From a virus, in the IMG/VR virus record IMGVR_UViG_3300034073_003959, positions 1-40,014 of that record: 40,014 nt of DNA; one strand, 5' to 3'. Position 1 is the stretch's first letter. Each line of letters begins with the position of its first letter. Both the position numbers and the translations under genes were made by a program. Shown one piece after another: positions 20,415 to 28,764 of the stretch. A model generated the notes under the pieces. That model was not told where the DNA came from. It saw nothing but the letters and a program-made list of their open reading frames with translations, and ran no database searches.

Positions 20415-23400
20415 CAGGCCATCCCCAAACGTTGCCTGGTTCCGGGTTGCGAGAGCTCGCGCAGGAGGCTCTCTCGCGTCTGCCGGGAGGCGGCGACGAC
20501 GGCCTTCTGGAGATCCTCGAGCGTCACCAGCCGCTCGCCGCCGACCTGCTGGACCGGCCCGGTGGTGATCGAGACGGAGGTGTCGCCTCCGCCGATCCGG
20601 AAGGTCGGCGCGGCGACGTTGACGGTCGGCGCGGTCGAGGCGACCAGGGGAGCGGCGCCGCCCACCTCAACGCGCGGCCGAGCCTCGAGCACGCTCTCTC
20701 CCCGTCGACCGTCGAGGTAGTTCTGAGCCGCTGCGGCCATCTTCGAGGCCGGGATGATGTACTCGTCCTCGTTGCCCTCCCCGACGACCGCCAGAGTCGC
20801 CTGCCGGACGACGCCGCCCTCGGCGAACGACGGGATGTTGACGAGGGGGATCTCGCTGAACGAGGAGAGACCGACGGCCGAGCGCACCTTGTTGACGGCG
20901 CGGATGAGCTGATTGAGCGCCCCGATGATCGAGTTGATGACGTTGCCGACGGTGCCGACGATCCCCCGGAAGGCGCCGGTGATGGCGCCGGCGATCGCCT
21001 GATACGCGCTCTGGACGGACTTGACCGCCCGGTCCAGCGCCCCGCCGATCACGCCGACGACGGCCTCCCAAGCCGCCGAGATCGGCCCGGAGACGTAGGT
21101 GGAGAAGGCGGTCCCGATCGCCTCGAACGCCGAGCGGAGGGTGCTCGAGATCGTGTCCCAAACTCCCGTCAAGGTCGAGGTGACGCTCGCCATAACCTCG
21201 CCGAGGGTGCGGACCATCCCTCCCCAAGCCGCGACGATCGGCTGGACGACGACGTTGTTGAAAGCCGTCGCGATCGCGCTCATCGCGCTCGAGACCGCCG
21301 CGACGCCGGCGGAGAACCATTGCGCCAGGTTGCTCGTGAAGGTCTGCCAGGCGCTCGAGATCGGGTTGACGACGTTCTGGACGAACGCGTTGGCGACGCC
21401 GGACCAGGCGCGTTGGACCGCGTCGACGAACGACTGCCAGAGGGAGGCGAGAGCGGTCGTGACGGCGCTCCACGCCTCGCGGATGGCCTCGAACGTCGCG
21501 ATCAAGAGATCGGCGACGGCCGACCAGACGACCGAGAAAAGCTCCCCGAGCTTCGACAGCGCGAGCTGGATTGGCTCGATGAACGCCTTGTAAAAGAACT
21601 CCGCCCACCAGCCGAACCAGCCGCGGAGGAAGTCGGCGACGCCGGCGAACGCGTCCGCAAAGAACTTCGCGAAACCGCGGAGTCCGGCCGCGATCGGCTC
21701 AACGAGGTAGGTCGACACGGCCTCGACCCAGAAGGAGAAGAAGCCGGAGACCGCGTGCCCGACCGCCTCGAACGTCGAGGAGAACCGTTGGACGATCCCC
21801 TCGAGCGCCGCGACGAACGGGGGGAGCGCGTAAGTCTTGACGAAATTGACCCACGCCGAGAAGAAGGCGGAGACGTCGTTCGTGATCGACGTCCAAATCT
21901 CGACGGCGGCGTCGACGAGCGCGCGGCCCGCGACGATCCAAGGCTCGACGAACGCCTTGTAGAGGAACTCGCCCCACCAAGCGAACCAGGCGACGACGAA
22001 CTCGCGGACGCCCTCGAACATCGACGAGAAGAACTCCCCGACGGCGCGGAGCGCGGCGCCGATCGGCTCGACGAGGTAGGTCGCCAACGCTCCCCCGATC
22101 CACGAGAAGAACGTCGACACCGCGGTCGTGACGCCGGACCAAGTCGCAACGGCGGCGTCGACGAGGAGACCTCCGACTTGGAGCCAAGGCTCGACGTAGT
22201 AGGTCCGGACGAAACCGCCGAACCACTCGAAGAATCCGGAGACGACGCCCTGGATCGCGGTCCAAACCTGATTCGCGGCGGACAGCAGGGCGCCCGTGAC
22301 CGCGAGCCAAGGCTCGACGACGAGCGCGCGCACGGCGGCCGACCACCACTCGAACCAGGCGGAGGCCGCGGCTTTGAGCCCTTCCCAGAGACCGGCGAAG
22401 AACCCGGCGACCGCTTGGACGGCGACCGATAGGGGCTGCGCGAGGTAGGTGTTCCAAACCTGCCCGAGCCACCCGAAGAACGCGCCCGACAACTCGACGA
22501 TCCCCGCCCAGAGATTGATCCAGAACTGCCGGATCGGCTCGCCGAGCTCCCAAAGGCTTTGGATCCAACCCCAAAGGGTCTGCCCGACCCATGCGACGAA
22601 CTGACCGATCGGCTCCCGGAAAGCGATCAGCGCAACCACCGCCCCGGCGATCAGGGCGATCCAACCGACCGGCCCCGTGAAGACGCCGGCCACGACGGCC
22701 AACATCGCCTTGAAGAACCCGCCGACGCCGGCGAGGATCGGTCCGATGGCTCCGGCCCAACCGGCGATCGTGGCGGCGGCGCCCGACAAGACGGGGACGA
22801 CCGCGCCGAGAGCGCCGGCGATCGTCGCCGGGAGTCCGACGAACCACGCCCCGATCGCGGCGATCGTCGGTCCGATCGCCCCGGCCCATCCGGCGACGGT
22901 CGCTCCCAAGCCGAGGCCGGCGATCCCTTGGGCGATCGTGAGGAAGGAGGCGATGAACGGCGCGAGCGCGACGAGCGCGACGAACGCCGCCGTGACGGCC
23001 GCCAGGACCGGGCCGAGGAAGGGGACGTTCTGGATCAGCCAGGAGAAGCCCTCGAAGAGGGGAGCGAAGACGTTGATCAGCGCCTGGATCGCCGGGAGGA
23101 AGCTCTCGCCGAAGACGATCGCGAGCTCCGTGACCCGGTTCTTGAGAAGCTGGAGCTTGGCCTCCGTGGTCTGGATCCGCGCGGCGAACTCCTTGGCGGT
23201 CGATCCGGCGTACTTGCTCTTGTCGCCGACGAGTCCGAGCGCCGTGTCGAGGAGCTGCGAGTTGTTGATCAACGGGAGGAGCGCGCGCGCCTCGTCTCCA
23301 AAGAGGTCGGAGATCACGCTCATTTGCATCTCGGCCGGCAGCGCCTTGATGCGAGCGAAGACGTCGCGGATCGTCCCGACCGCGTCTTGCTGGAGCATCT

Positions 23401-24754
23401 TCGCCATCTTGGGACCGAGCTCTCCGACCATCGCCTTGGCGGTGGCTTTGGCGTCCTCGATCGCGAGCTTCTTGCGCGCCTCCTCGATCTTCTTGAGCTC
23501 CTCGTACTTGGCTTGAACGGCCTCGACCTCCATCTGCCGTTGATCGTCGAGCTGATCCTTGACGTCCTGCTGAAAGTCGCGCTGAGCGCGTTGGTATTCG
23601 ACGCGCTCGTCCTCGAATCCGCGACGGACGGCTTTCATCCGCTCGTCGTACTTGTCTTCGATCGCTTGTATCTCCGATCGGTTGTCGGCGCCGGAGGCCT
23701 TGGCGCGCTCGTTGGACGCGTCGATCTCCGCCTGCCGCTCGCGTTGGATCCGCTTGAGGATCGCGTCCATCCGATCGTCCTGATTGCGGCTCCACTCGCG
23801 CTCCTCGTCGTCCCAGTTGTCCTGCTGGATCTGCGCGATGTCCCGGTAACGGCGGTTGATCTCGCTCACCATTTGCCGGCTCTCGGTCTCGATCGCCCGG
23901 AGGCGCTCGGCGCTCTCCTGCTCGACGGCCGCAGTCATCCGCCGTTCCATGTCCTCGACGCCCTGGCCGGCGTATCCGAGCCGGACCAACGCGCCCACTT
24001 GGCGTTCGGTCATCGACCCGCCGCGGGAGAGCGCCTTGATCATGTTGTTGAACGAGGTGCTCGCGACCTCGGCCGCGGCGCCGCTGGCGATCATCGCCGA
24101 GCCAAACGCCGCGGTCTGCTCGGCGGTCAATCCCGCCGCCTGGCCGGCGGAACCGGAGCGGAGCATGAACTCGACGATCTCGCGAGCCGTGCTCGCCATG
24201 TTGTTGCTGAGGAAGTTCGCCGCGTCGGCGAGGCTCATCAGCTCCTCTTGCGTCAATCCGAGATTGGTGCGGAGCTTCGCCATCGCGGTCCCCGCCTCGC
24301 CGGCCGTCATGTCGAAGGCGACGGCCACCATCGAGACGTCTTGAGCAAAGGCGCGGAGCTCCTCCCGCGGGATACCGGCTTGACCGGCCGCGGCGTACAT
24401 GTCGGCGAATCCCTGAGCGGTGATCGGGATCTCCCGGCTCAGCTCAAAAATCTCCTGCCGGATCGCCCTCATCCCTTCCGGCGTGTCGAGGCCGTTGACG
24501 ACCTTGCGGACCTCGGCCATCGAGGACTCGAACGCAATCGCCTCTCGAGTGCTGAGAGCGATCGCCGTCCCGACGGCCGCCGCGGCGACGGCCGCCGCCT
24601 GGAAGGCGGAGGAGTCGACGACATTCTTAAACGCGTTTTTGGCGTCCCCGGCCGCGGTCTCGACTCCCTTCAACGCGGTGCCGAGCGCCTTGACGTTCTC
24701 CTCGCCGACGACCTGCGCCGCGATCCGGAGGATGGCCTCGAGGTTCATCGCCAT
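20414..24754 (-). CDS. Tail tape measure protein
   Basis: 1446 residues from ATG 24754. The N-terminal 460 residues carry the TP901-type tape measure core: AIAFESSMAEVRKVVNGL (73-90), ITAQGFADMYAAAGQAGIPR (111-130), the STSFNNMIKALSRGGSMT segment (232-249). The core is interrupted by a charged coiled coil (about 270-450), then resumes with LQQDAVGTIRDVF and AKLQLLKNRVTELAIVFGES. Residues 759-1086 are eight tandem 41-residue Trp/Phe-rich repeats. The C-terminus has a GG-rich helix and an acidic end. Tape measures set tail length and help DNA ejection; at about 1450 residues the tail should be long and flexible, in the siphovirus range. It lies two bases after the tail chaperone stop. Confidence 0.9.
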   Translation of the reverse strand: MAMNLEAILRIAAQVVGEENVKALGTALKGVETAAGDAKNAFKNVVDSSAFQAAAVAAAAVGTAIALSTREAIAFESSMAEVRKVVNGLDTPEGMRAIRQEIFELSREIPITAQGFADMYAAAGQAGIPREELRAFAQDVSMVAVAFDMTAGEAGTAMAKLRTNLGLTQEELMSLADAANFLSNNMASTAREIVEFMLRSGSAGQAAGLTAEQTAAFGSAMIASGAAAEVASTSFNNMIKALSRGGSMTERQVGALVRLGYAGQGVEDMERRMTAAVEQESAERLRAIETESRQMVSEINRRYRDIAQIQQDNWDDEEREWSRNQDDRMDAILKRIQRERQAEIDASNERAKASGADNRSEIQAIEDKYDERMKAVRRGFEDERVEYQRAQRDFQQDVKDQLDDQRQMEVEAVQAKYEELKKIEEARKKLAIEDAKATAKAMVGELGPKMAKMLQQDAVGTIRDVFARIKALPAEMQMSVISDLFGDEARALLPLINNSQLLDTALGLVGDKSKYAGSTAKEFAARIQTTEAKLQLLKNRVTELAIVFGESFLPAIQALINVFAPLFEGFSWLIQNVPFLGPVLAAVTAAFVALVALAPFIASFLTIAQGIAGLGLGATVAGWAGAIGPTIAAIGAWFVGLPATIAGALGAVVPVLSGAAATIAGWAGAIGPILAGVGGFFKAMLAVVAGVFTGPVGWIALIAGAVVALIAFREPIGQFVAWVGQTLWGWIQSLWELGEPIRQFWINLWAGIVELSGAFFGWLGQVWNTYLAQPLSVAVQAVAGFFAGLWEGLKAAASAWFEWWSAAVRALVVEPWLAVTGALLSAANQVWTAIQGVVSGFFEWFGGFVRTYYVEPWLQVGGLLVDAAVATWSGVTTAVSTFFSWIGGALATYLVEPIGAALRAVGEFFSSMFEGVREFVVAWFAWWGEFLYKAFVEPWIVAGRALVDAAVEIWTSITNDVSAFFSAWVNFVKTYALPPFVAALEGIVQRFSSTFEAVGHAVSGFFSFWVEAVSTYLVEPIAAGLRGFAKFFADAFAGVADFLRGWFGWWAEFFYKAFIEPIQLALSKLGELFSVVWSAVADLLIATFEAIREAWSAVTTALASLWQSFVDAVQRAWSGVANAFVQNVVNPISSAWQTFTSNLAQWFSAGVAAVSSAMSAIATAFNNVVVQPIVAAWGGMVRTLGEVMASVTSTLTGVWDTISSTLRSAFEAIGTAFSTYVSGPISAAWEAVVGVIGGALDRAVKSVQSAYQAIAGAITGAFRGIVGTVGNVINSIIGALNQLIRAVNKVRSAVGLSSFSEIPLVNIPSFAEGGVVRQATLAVVGEGNEDEYIIPASKMAAAAQNYLDGRRGESVLEARPRVEVGGAAPLVASTAPTVNVAAPTFRIGGGDTSVSITTGPVQQVGGERLVTLEDLQKAVVAASRQTRESLLRELSQPGTRQRLGMA
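21497..22480 (-). repeat. Eight tandem 41-residue repeats in the tape measure protein
   Basis: Residues 759-1086 divide into eight units of exactly 41 residues with no gaps. Each starts with an aromatic block (FFGWLG, WFEWWS, FFEWFG, FFSWIG, WFAWWG, FFSAWV, FFSFWV, WFGWWA), has a -T/K-Y/A-L/F-V-E-P- motif near position 11-16, and a Val/Ala helix to the end. A further spacing of 41 occurs later between two NPI/QPI motifs. The DNA is not identical between units, so the repeats are old or strongly diverged. Confidence 0.85.
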
Positions 24755-24756
24755 CG

Positions 24757-25511
24757 TCAGCGCCTCCGGGAGCGAGCTTTACGGTCGGCCTCCTTGGCGC
24801 GCTTGGCGGCCGACTCGTTGATGAGCTCCACCGCTCTCGACTCCATGACGCGTATGTCCTCGACGAGTTGCGCCGGCTCGGGGACAGCGTAAAGAGGGAG
24901 CAAACCAAGGACGACGTTGTAATCGAGGCCGATCACGCCGCCCTGGCCGGACGTTCGCCATTGCGTCTGGACGCGGACGAACATCAGGACAGAGTCCCAG
25001 TTCTCCGGCCAGACCTCGTAGTCCGGGACCGCGAGAGGTTCCTCGACCTCGAGCCCGTAGAAGGCGGCGTCCTCGAGGAACTCGTCATTGTTGACGTCGC
25101 CGCGGAACCAATGCTCGACGGCCCCGATCAGTTTTTTCTCTTGCCGTCCTTGTTCGAGTCGAACCACGCGAAGACGATCTGCGACGCGACGGTCGGGATC
25201 TCGAGGAGCTGATCCCGGACGGACTCGGAGTAGGGGATCTGCTTGCCGTCGTCGTCGACGACGCCGGTCCAACCGGCCATCACTTCGCGCGCGACGTCCG
25301 TGTCTTGGACGAGCGCCTCCTCGTCGGTGCGACGGCCGCGCTCCTGATCGCGGACGAGCTGGATGATCTCGTTGACGCGGGTCTGCGGGAGCCGGCGGAA
25401 CTCCGCGTCGAACGTGTGGACCTCGCGCTTGCCGACCGCGTCGCCGCCGGCGGGGAGCGTGATCCGAACCGGCCACTTATAGGTGGCCGACTGCGAGAGA
25501 GTGAGAGCCAT
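24757..25511 (-). CDS. Tail assembly chaperone, long form by -1 frameshift (gpGT-like)
   Basis: The short frame (25128-25511) continues in the -1 frame after the slippery heptamer AAAAAAC at 25137-25131, adding 124 residues to give about 251. The added part starts LIGAVEHWFRGDVNNDEFLE and has a typical chaperone-extension look with VRVQTQWRTSGQGGVIGLDY and a basic Lys/Arg-rich end. In siphophages this fused product loads the tape measure protein during tail assembly. The gene lies directly between the tail tube and tape measure, the canonical place, and its stop is two bases before the tape measure start. Confidence 0.82.
25128..25511 (-). CDS. Tail assembly chaperone, short form (gpG-like)
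   Basis: 127 residues from ATG 25511. Seen: SATYKWPVRITLPAGGDAVG, VHTFDAEFRRLPQTRVNEII and an acidic QDTDVAREVMAGWTGVVDDD, a pattern common in short tail chaperones that contact the tape measure. It ends DSNKDGKRKN followed by TGA directly after the slippery AAAAAAC. Most ribosomes should stop here and a minority shift to make the long form. Confidence 0.82.
   Translation of the reverse strand: MALTLSQSATYKWPVRITLPAGGDAVGKREVHTFDAEFRRLPQTRVNEIIQLVRDQERGRRTDEEALVQDTDVAREVMAGWTGVVDDDGKQIPYSESVRDQLLEIPTVASQIVFAWFDSNKDGKRKN
25131..25137 (-). other. Programmed -1 ribosomal frameshift site
   Basis: The minus-strand sequence reads A AAA AAC in the zero frame, exactly the canonical X XXY YYZ heptamer, and the zero-frame TGA (25128-25130) follows immediately. 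The -1 frame is open for 124 further codons to 24757. No clear downstream pseudoknot was worked out; the GC-rich sequence after the site could provide one. Confidence 0.85.
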
Positions 25512-25542
25512 CGGGGAGGAGAGCGGGAAAGGACTCCTCGGT

Positions 25543-26469
25543 TCAGGTGAACTCGAGGGTGAACTCGTCGTTGCCGTTGATCGGGTTGGGCATGAACGGG
25601 AGATCGAGGAGGATCACGCCGTCGCTGTCGCCGTACGCGGGCGAGCCGAGGTTGCAGCTCGGAGCGGAGAAAGTGGCGATGTTGCCGGCGGTCGTCCCGT
25701 GGACGAAGGAGATCGCGCCGAGCGCCTGCGAGGAGACGGCGGCGAAATAGTCCTTGGAGGCGATCGAGGGAGCCTCGATCGACACGGAGCCCTCCGGCTT
25801 GCGGTCGGTGAGGATCACCTGGCGCGAGCAACCGGCGAGCTGCCGGTAGACGACCTCGTTCGCGACGTCGAGGGAGAGGCTCTGGAGACAGCCGGCGTAT
25901 CCGTGGACGAGGACGTCGAGGGTGTTCTCGGCGTTGATCACCAGGGGATCCGCCTGATCGGCGAACGAGACCGCGGGGAGCGCCGCGTCGGTCGGATCGT
26001 TGTAGAGCCCCATCATCTCGAACTGGAGTTTGGGGATCGCGCCGGTTTCCGCCTCGATCGAGAGGGTCCCCCGCGCGCCGGTGACGATGTGACGGACGCC
26101 GTCGGCCCGGAAGTCCATCGAAACCGACTCGAAGCCGCTGGAGACTGGCGTGTAAGTGACGGAGGTCCCCGCGACGATCGCCTCGCTGAATCCGCAGGCG
26201 CGGAGGATCCGACCGAAGGCGGGCGGGGTGCCGGCGGCCCCGGAGCCGGCCAGCTCGACCGCGAACGAGACGGAGACCATCCGCTGCGAGACGACCTTCT
26301 GGGTGTTGCCGAAATAGGGGGTGATGAGCTCGCGATCGACGAGGTCGACCTCGAGGGGCGACACGTCGATCTCGCTGATCTTGAGAGCGTCGCCGCCGGC
26401 CGGGTTGCTGTTCGTCCCGTAGGTCGCCTCCAGCTTTGCGAGGAGGACCCTGTTACGCGTCAGTGCCAT
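25543..26469 (-). CDS. Major tail tube protein
   Basis: 308 residues from ATG 26469. N-terminal ALTRNRVLLAKLEATYGTNS, then ISEIDVSPLEVDLVDRELIT and GNTQKVVSQRMVSVSFAVEL, follow the pattern of siphophage tail tube proteins. The later part is beta-rich (TLSIEAETGAIPKLQFEMMG) and the C-terminus has DGVILLDLPFMPNPINGNDE with a short strand end. It precedes the tail chaperone, the standard order. A degenerate stretch resembling the late element overlaps its stop codon near 25541-25555 but is not convincing. Confidence 0.8.
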   Translation of the reverse strand: MALTRNRVLLAKLEATYGTNSNPAGGDALKISEIDVSPLEVDLVDRELITPYFGNTQKVVSQRMVSVSFAVELAGSGAAGTPPAFGRILRACGFSEAIVAGTSVTYTPVSSGFESVSMDFRADGVRHIVTGARGTLSIEAETGAIPKLQFEMMGLYNDPTDAALPAVSFADQADPLVINAENTLDVLVHGYAGCLQSLSLDVANEVVYRQLAGCSRQVILTDRKPEGSVSIEAPSIASKDYFAAVSSQALGAISFVHGTTAGNIATFSAPSCNLGSPAYGDSDGVILLDLPFMPNPINGNDEFTLEFT

Positions 26470-26632
26470 CGGTGGGGGTCTCGGTTGCGGTGATCGGTTC
26501 GGGCTGGAGTTCGGACTCGAGCGTCGGCTCGGTCGACGCTGGTTCCCACGCGCCGGTGGACGGGTTGAGGACGAAGGAACCGCCGACCGTCGGACGCGGC
26601 TGCGGCTCGGGAGCTCTTGCCTTGCTCGACAT
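26453..26632 (-). CDS. Small protein before the tail tube gene
   Basis: 59 residues from ATG 26632. Pro/Glu/Thr-rich with a central TVGGSFVLNPSTGAWEP, a segment that looks like the short tail-region proteins found next to tail tube genes in other phages. It overlaps the tail tube start by 17 nt. The repeated late element lies 25 nt upstream of its ATG, which suggests that this small gene leads a transcript with the tail tube gene. Confidence 0.55.
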   Translation of the reverse strand: MSSKARAPEPQPRPTVGGSFVLNPSTGAWEPASTEPTLESELQPEPITATETPTDGTDA

Positions 26633-26657
26633 TCGGAGGTCGATCCTCGGGATGCCC

Positions 26658-26672
26658 ACAGGGTAGTGAGCG
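26658..26672 (-). promoter_or_regulatory. Repeated late intergenic element, copy I
   Basis: Transcription-direction sequence GCTCACTACCCTGTG, 25 nt before the ATG at 26632. It matches copies A and B at 11 of 15 bases, including GCTC and TACCCTG, in a 56-nt gap. Confidence 0.6.
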
Positions 26673-26688
26673 CGATCCGAGTTCCAAC

Positions 26689-27117
26689 TCAGATCGAGAG
26701 ATCGGAGGGGGAGGTGCGGTAGCGGACCTTGTAGGTCAACACCGTCCACAACGCGGGCCGATCCGCCTTCTCGAAAGTCGGCTCGACGGCGATCGGCCAG
26801 ACGTCCATCGCGACGCCGCCGAGGGAGCGATCGGCCATCAACTTCGCGTGGACGTCCCGAACGATCGGATCCGCCAGTTGCTCTGGGACGTGACCGCGCG
26901 TGACCACAGCGACGACGAGGGTCAGATTCCAGTCGATCCAACAGTTGCTCGCGGACGGCGCCGACGCCTCGTCGACTCCCGGCTCGACGACGATCGCCGG
27001 CGCCTCGGCCCGCTGGAAGGCCTCGATGCGGGACCGGAAGATACGAGTCCCGACGTCCGCGGTGCCGGCCAGGACGGCGTGCGCGGCGGCGAGGATCTGC
27101 TCTCGTTTGCTCGTCAT
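26689..27117 (-). CDS. Tail terminator-like protein
   Basis: 142 residues from ATG 27117. Seen: TSKREQILAAAHAVLAGTAD, VGTRIFRSRIEAFQRAEAPA, then IVVEPGVDEA and a beta strand LTLVVAVVTRG, followed by VRDVHAKLMADRSLGGVAMD and a C-terminal strand. This is the usual pattern of small tail terminator (gpU-like) proteins that cap the tube and join it to the head. It lies just upstream of the tail tube, as expected. Confidence 0.65.
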   Translation of the reverse strand: MTSKREQILAAAHAVLAGTADVGTRIFRSRIEAFQRAEAPAIVVEPGVDEASAPSASNCWIDWNLTLVVAVVTRGHVPEQLADPIVRDVHAKLMADRSLGGVAMDVWPIAVEPTFEKADRPALWTVLTYKVRYRTSPSDLSI

Positions 27118-27127
27118 CGGGAGTCCC

Positions 27128-28705
27128 TCAGATCTGGATGGCTTGCGACCGCCAGCGCTCGCTGACGTCGTCGTAAATCAGCAGGATCCCCTCGTCGCGC
27201 TGGAGCGTCTTGTTGCCGCCGATGAGGAAGCGATTGCCGGGGAGACTCGCGGTGCTCTCGTTCGGGATCGTGATGTTGGAGGTCCCGACGTTGCAAAGGA
27301 ACAAGGCCTGGTTGCGGACCGGATTTGGTTCGACCAGCCCGGTGATCGAGACGTTCGTCGAGGACGTGAGGCGGATGAAATTGCACGTCTCGAGCCCGGT
27401 CGGGTTGTAGTCGTCGACCGAGGCGGTCAGGGTCGGAGGCGTGATGGAGGAGCTGAACGAGAAGTCCTGGCCGAAAGAAACCGGGCCGAACGTGCCGCGG
27501 AGCGGACTGATCTCGCGCCAGTCGCCGGCGTAGCCGTTCGACGGGAGGCCGAGCGACTGATCGCCGGGGAACGTCGTCCCGCTGCTCGTGTGGTTCGTGA
27601 GCGCCTTGAAGGCGCGGAGCTCGTCCTCGTACGTCGCGAGGATGAAGTCGCCGATCGCGTACGAGACGCCGCTCGTCCACTCGGCGAAGCTCGAGCGACT
27701 GATCGCCGTGTTGTCGACGGTTCCGCCGGAGATCGCGACGCCGCTGATCGCCCCCCCGGTGATCGAGACGTTGTCCGCGTTCTGCGTCGCGATCGTCCCG
27801 AGCTCGAGGGTTGCGCGTGCCGCCGCCGCCGTCAGGTCGTCGAGGATCGACCGCGCGAAGGAGGAGAGAGCCGACGTCGCGAAAGCGTCGGAGCCGGTCG
27901 CGTAGATCAGTTGATCGGCCGCCGTGGCGAGGTTCGCGAGCGCGGTGAGCGTCGCGTCGAGAGGTTGAGCGTCGACGATCCCGTATCCGCCGAGCGTCGT
28001 CGGATTGGCGCCGGAGGTGACTCTCCCGTACGCGTCGGTCGTGACCTGCCGATACGTCCCCGCCGTCCCCGCCGTCGCCAGATCGACGTCGTTCGCGTTG
28101 ACGACGATCCGACCGGCGTTCCCGACGACGTCGAGGATCAGGCCGGTCTGGGTCAAGCCGGCGCCGGCCCGATCCGGGGTGCTCCCGCTGGTCGCTCTGC
28201 CGTAGGCGTCCACCGTCAAGGAGTCGTACGTCCCCGGCGTCACGCCGGACGTCGCGAGGTCGACGTCGTTCGCGTTGACCTGGATCCTCGAGTTGGACGC
28301 GCTGTTGACGTTGAGAGTGGTCCCGGAGAACGAGAGCCCCTGGCCGGCGACGATGGTCCCGCCTGTCGCCTCGGCCGGCGCGACCTCCTCCCACTCGACG
28401 CCGACCGACTGGCCGCCTGGGAACGTCGTTCCGGTCGAGGAGAAGTCGGAGGCCGCTCGGTAGAGCTTCCACTTGGAGTCGACCGCGACCAGCGCGACGT
28501 CGCCGGCCTTGTAGCTGTAGCCGGTCCGCCATCCGCGGATCGTCCCGGAGTCAAGCCGGACGATCGAGGAGGTCGATCCGTCGGTCTCTGCCGTGTAGAG
28601 CTTCCCGTCGCGGACGTTGATCGCCAGCATCCCGGCGTCGACGTCGGAGGTCGTGGGGATCTTGCCGGCCACGGCGGACCGGATGTGCCGAATCGGCGTC
28701 GCCAT
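27128..28705 (-). CDS. Fibre-type structural protein with internal repeats
   Basis: 525 residues from ATG 28705. The N-terminus (HIRSAVAGKIPTTSDVDAGM, then LAINVRDGKLYT) is a common fibre attachment pattern. Two units of GYSYKAGDVALV...TTFPGGQS and GVSYAIGDFILA...TTFPGDQS flank a core with two copies of VNANDVDLAT-G--GTY--LT-DAYGR-TSG. Such Ser/Thr/Gly-rich repeats are typical of trimeric fibres and occur in cyanophages. It lies in the head-tail junction region rather than after the tape measure, which is unusual for a host-binding fibre, so a head or neck fibre is possible. Confidence 0.65.
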   Translation of the reverse strand: MATPIRHIRSAVAGKIPTTSDVDAGMLAINVRDGKLYTAETDGSTSSIVRLDSGTIRGWRTGYSYKAGDVALVAVDSKWKLYRAASDFSSTGTTFPGGQSVGVEWEEVAPAEATGGTIVAGQGLSFSGTTLNVNSASNSRIQVNANDVDLATSGVTPGTYDSLTVDAYGRATSGSTPDRAGAGLTQTGLILDVVGNAGRIVVNANDVDLATAGTAGTYRQVTTDAYGRVTSGANPTTLGGYGIVDAQPLDATLTALANLATAADQLIYATGSDAFATSALSSFARSILDDLTAAAARATLELGTIATQNADNVSITGGAISGVAISGGTVDNTAISRSSFAEWTSGVSYAIGDFILATYEDELRAFKALTNHTSSGTTFPGDQSLGLPSNGYAGDWREISPLRGTFGPVSFGQDFSFSSSITPPTLTASVDDYNPTGLETCNFIRLTSSTNVSITGLVEPNPVRNQALFLCNVGTSNITIPNESTASLPGNRFLIGGNKTLQRDEGILLIYDDVSERWRSQAIQI

Positions 28706-28729
28706 GAGGAGTCCTATGTAGGAGCGAGT

Positions 28730-28751
28730 CGGGCCTCGAGGACGAGGCCCG
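28730..28751. other. GC-rich hairpin between two fibre genes
   Basis: Perfect 9-bp arms CGGGCCTCG and CGAGGCCCG (28730-28738 and 28743-28751) around AGGA, 14 nt after the stop of the upstream gene. A second small dyad TCCTA/TAGGA (28712-28723) follows. No T-run is present, so a Rho-independent terminator is not established; an RNA stability hairpin or attenuator is possible. The gap also lacks a full copy of the late element, unlike most neighbours. Confidence 0.4.
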
Positions 28752-28764
28752 CGAGGTCAGCGGC

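Noticed and set aside
20432-24892. Two very long plus-strand frames opposite the tape measure gene
   Set aside because: They are antisense shadows produced by GC-biased third positions of the minus-strand gene; their products are Asp/Arg/Glu/Gly-rich low-complexity chains with no domain.
25541-25555. Possible degenerate late element upstream of the tail chaperone
   Set aside because: Spacing fits (about 30 nt), but only about half the bases match and the invariant positions are not kept.
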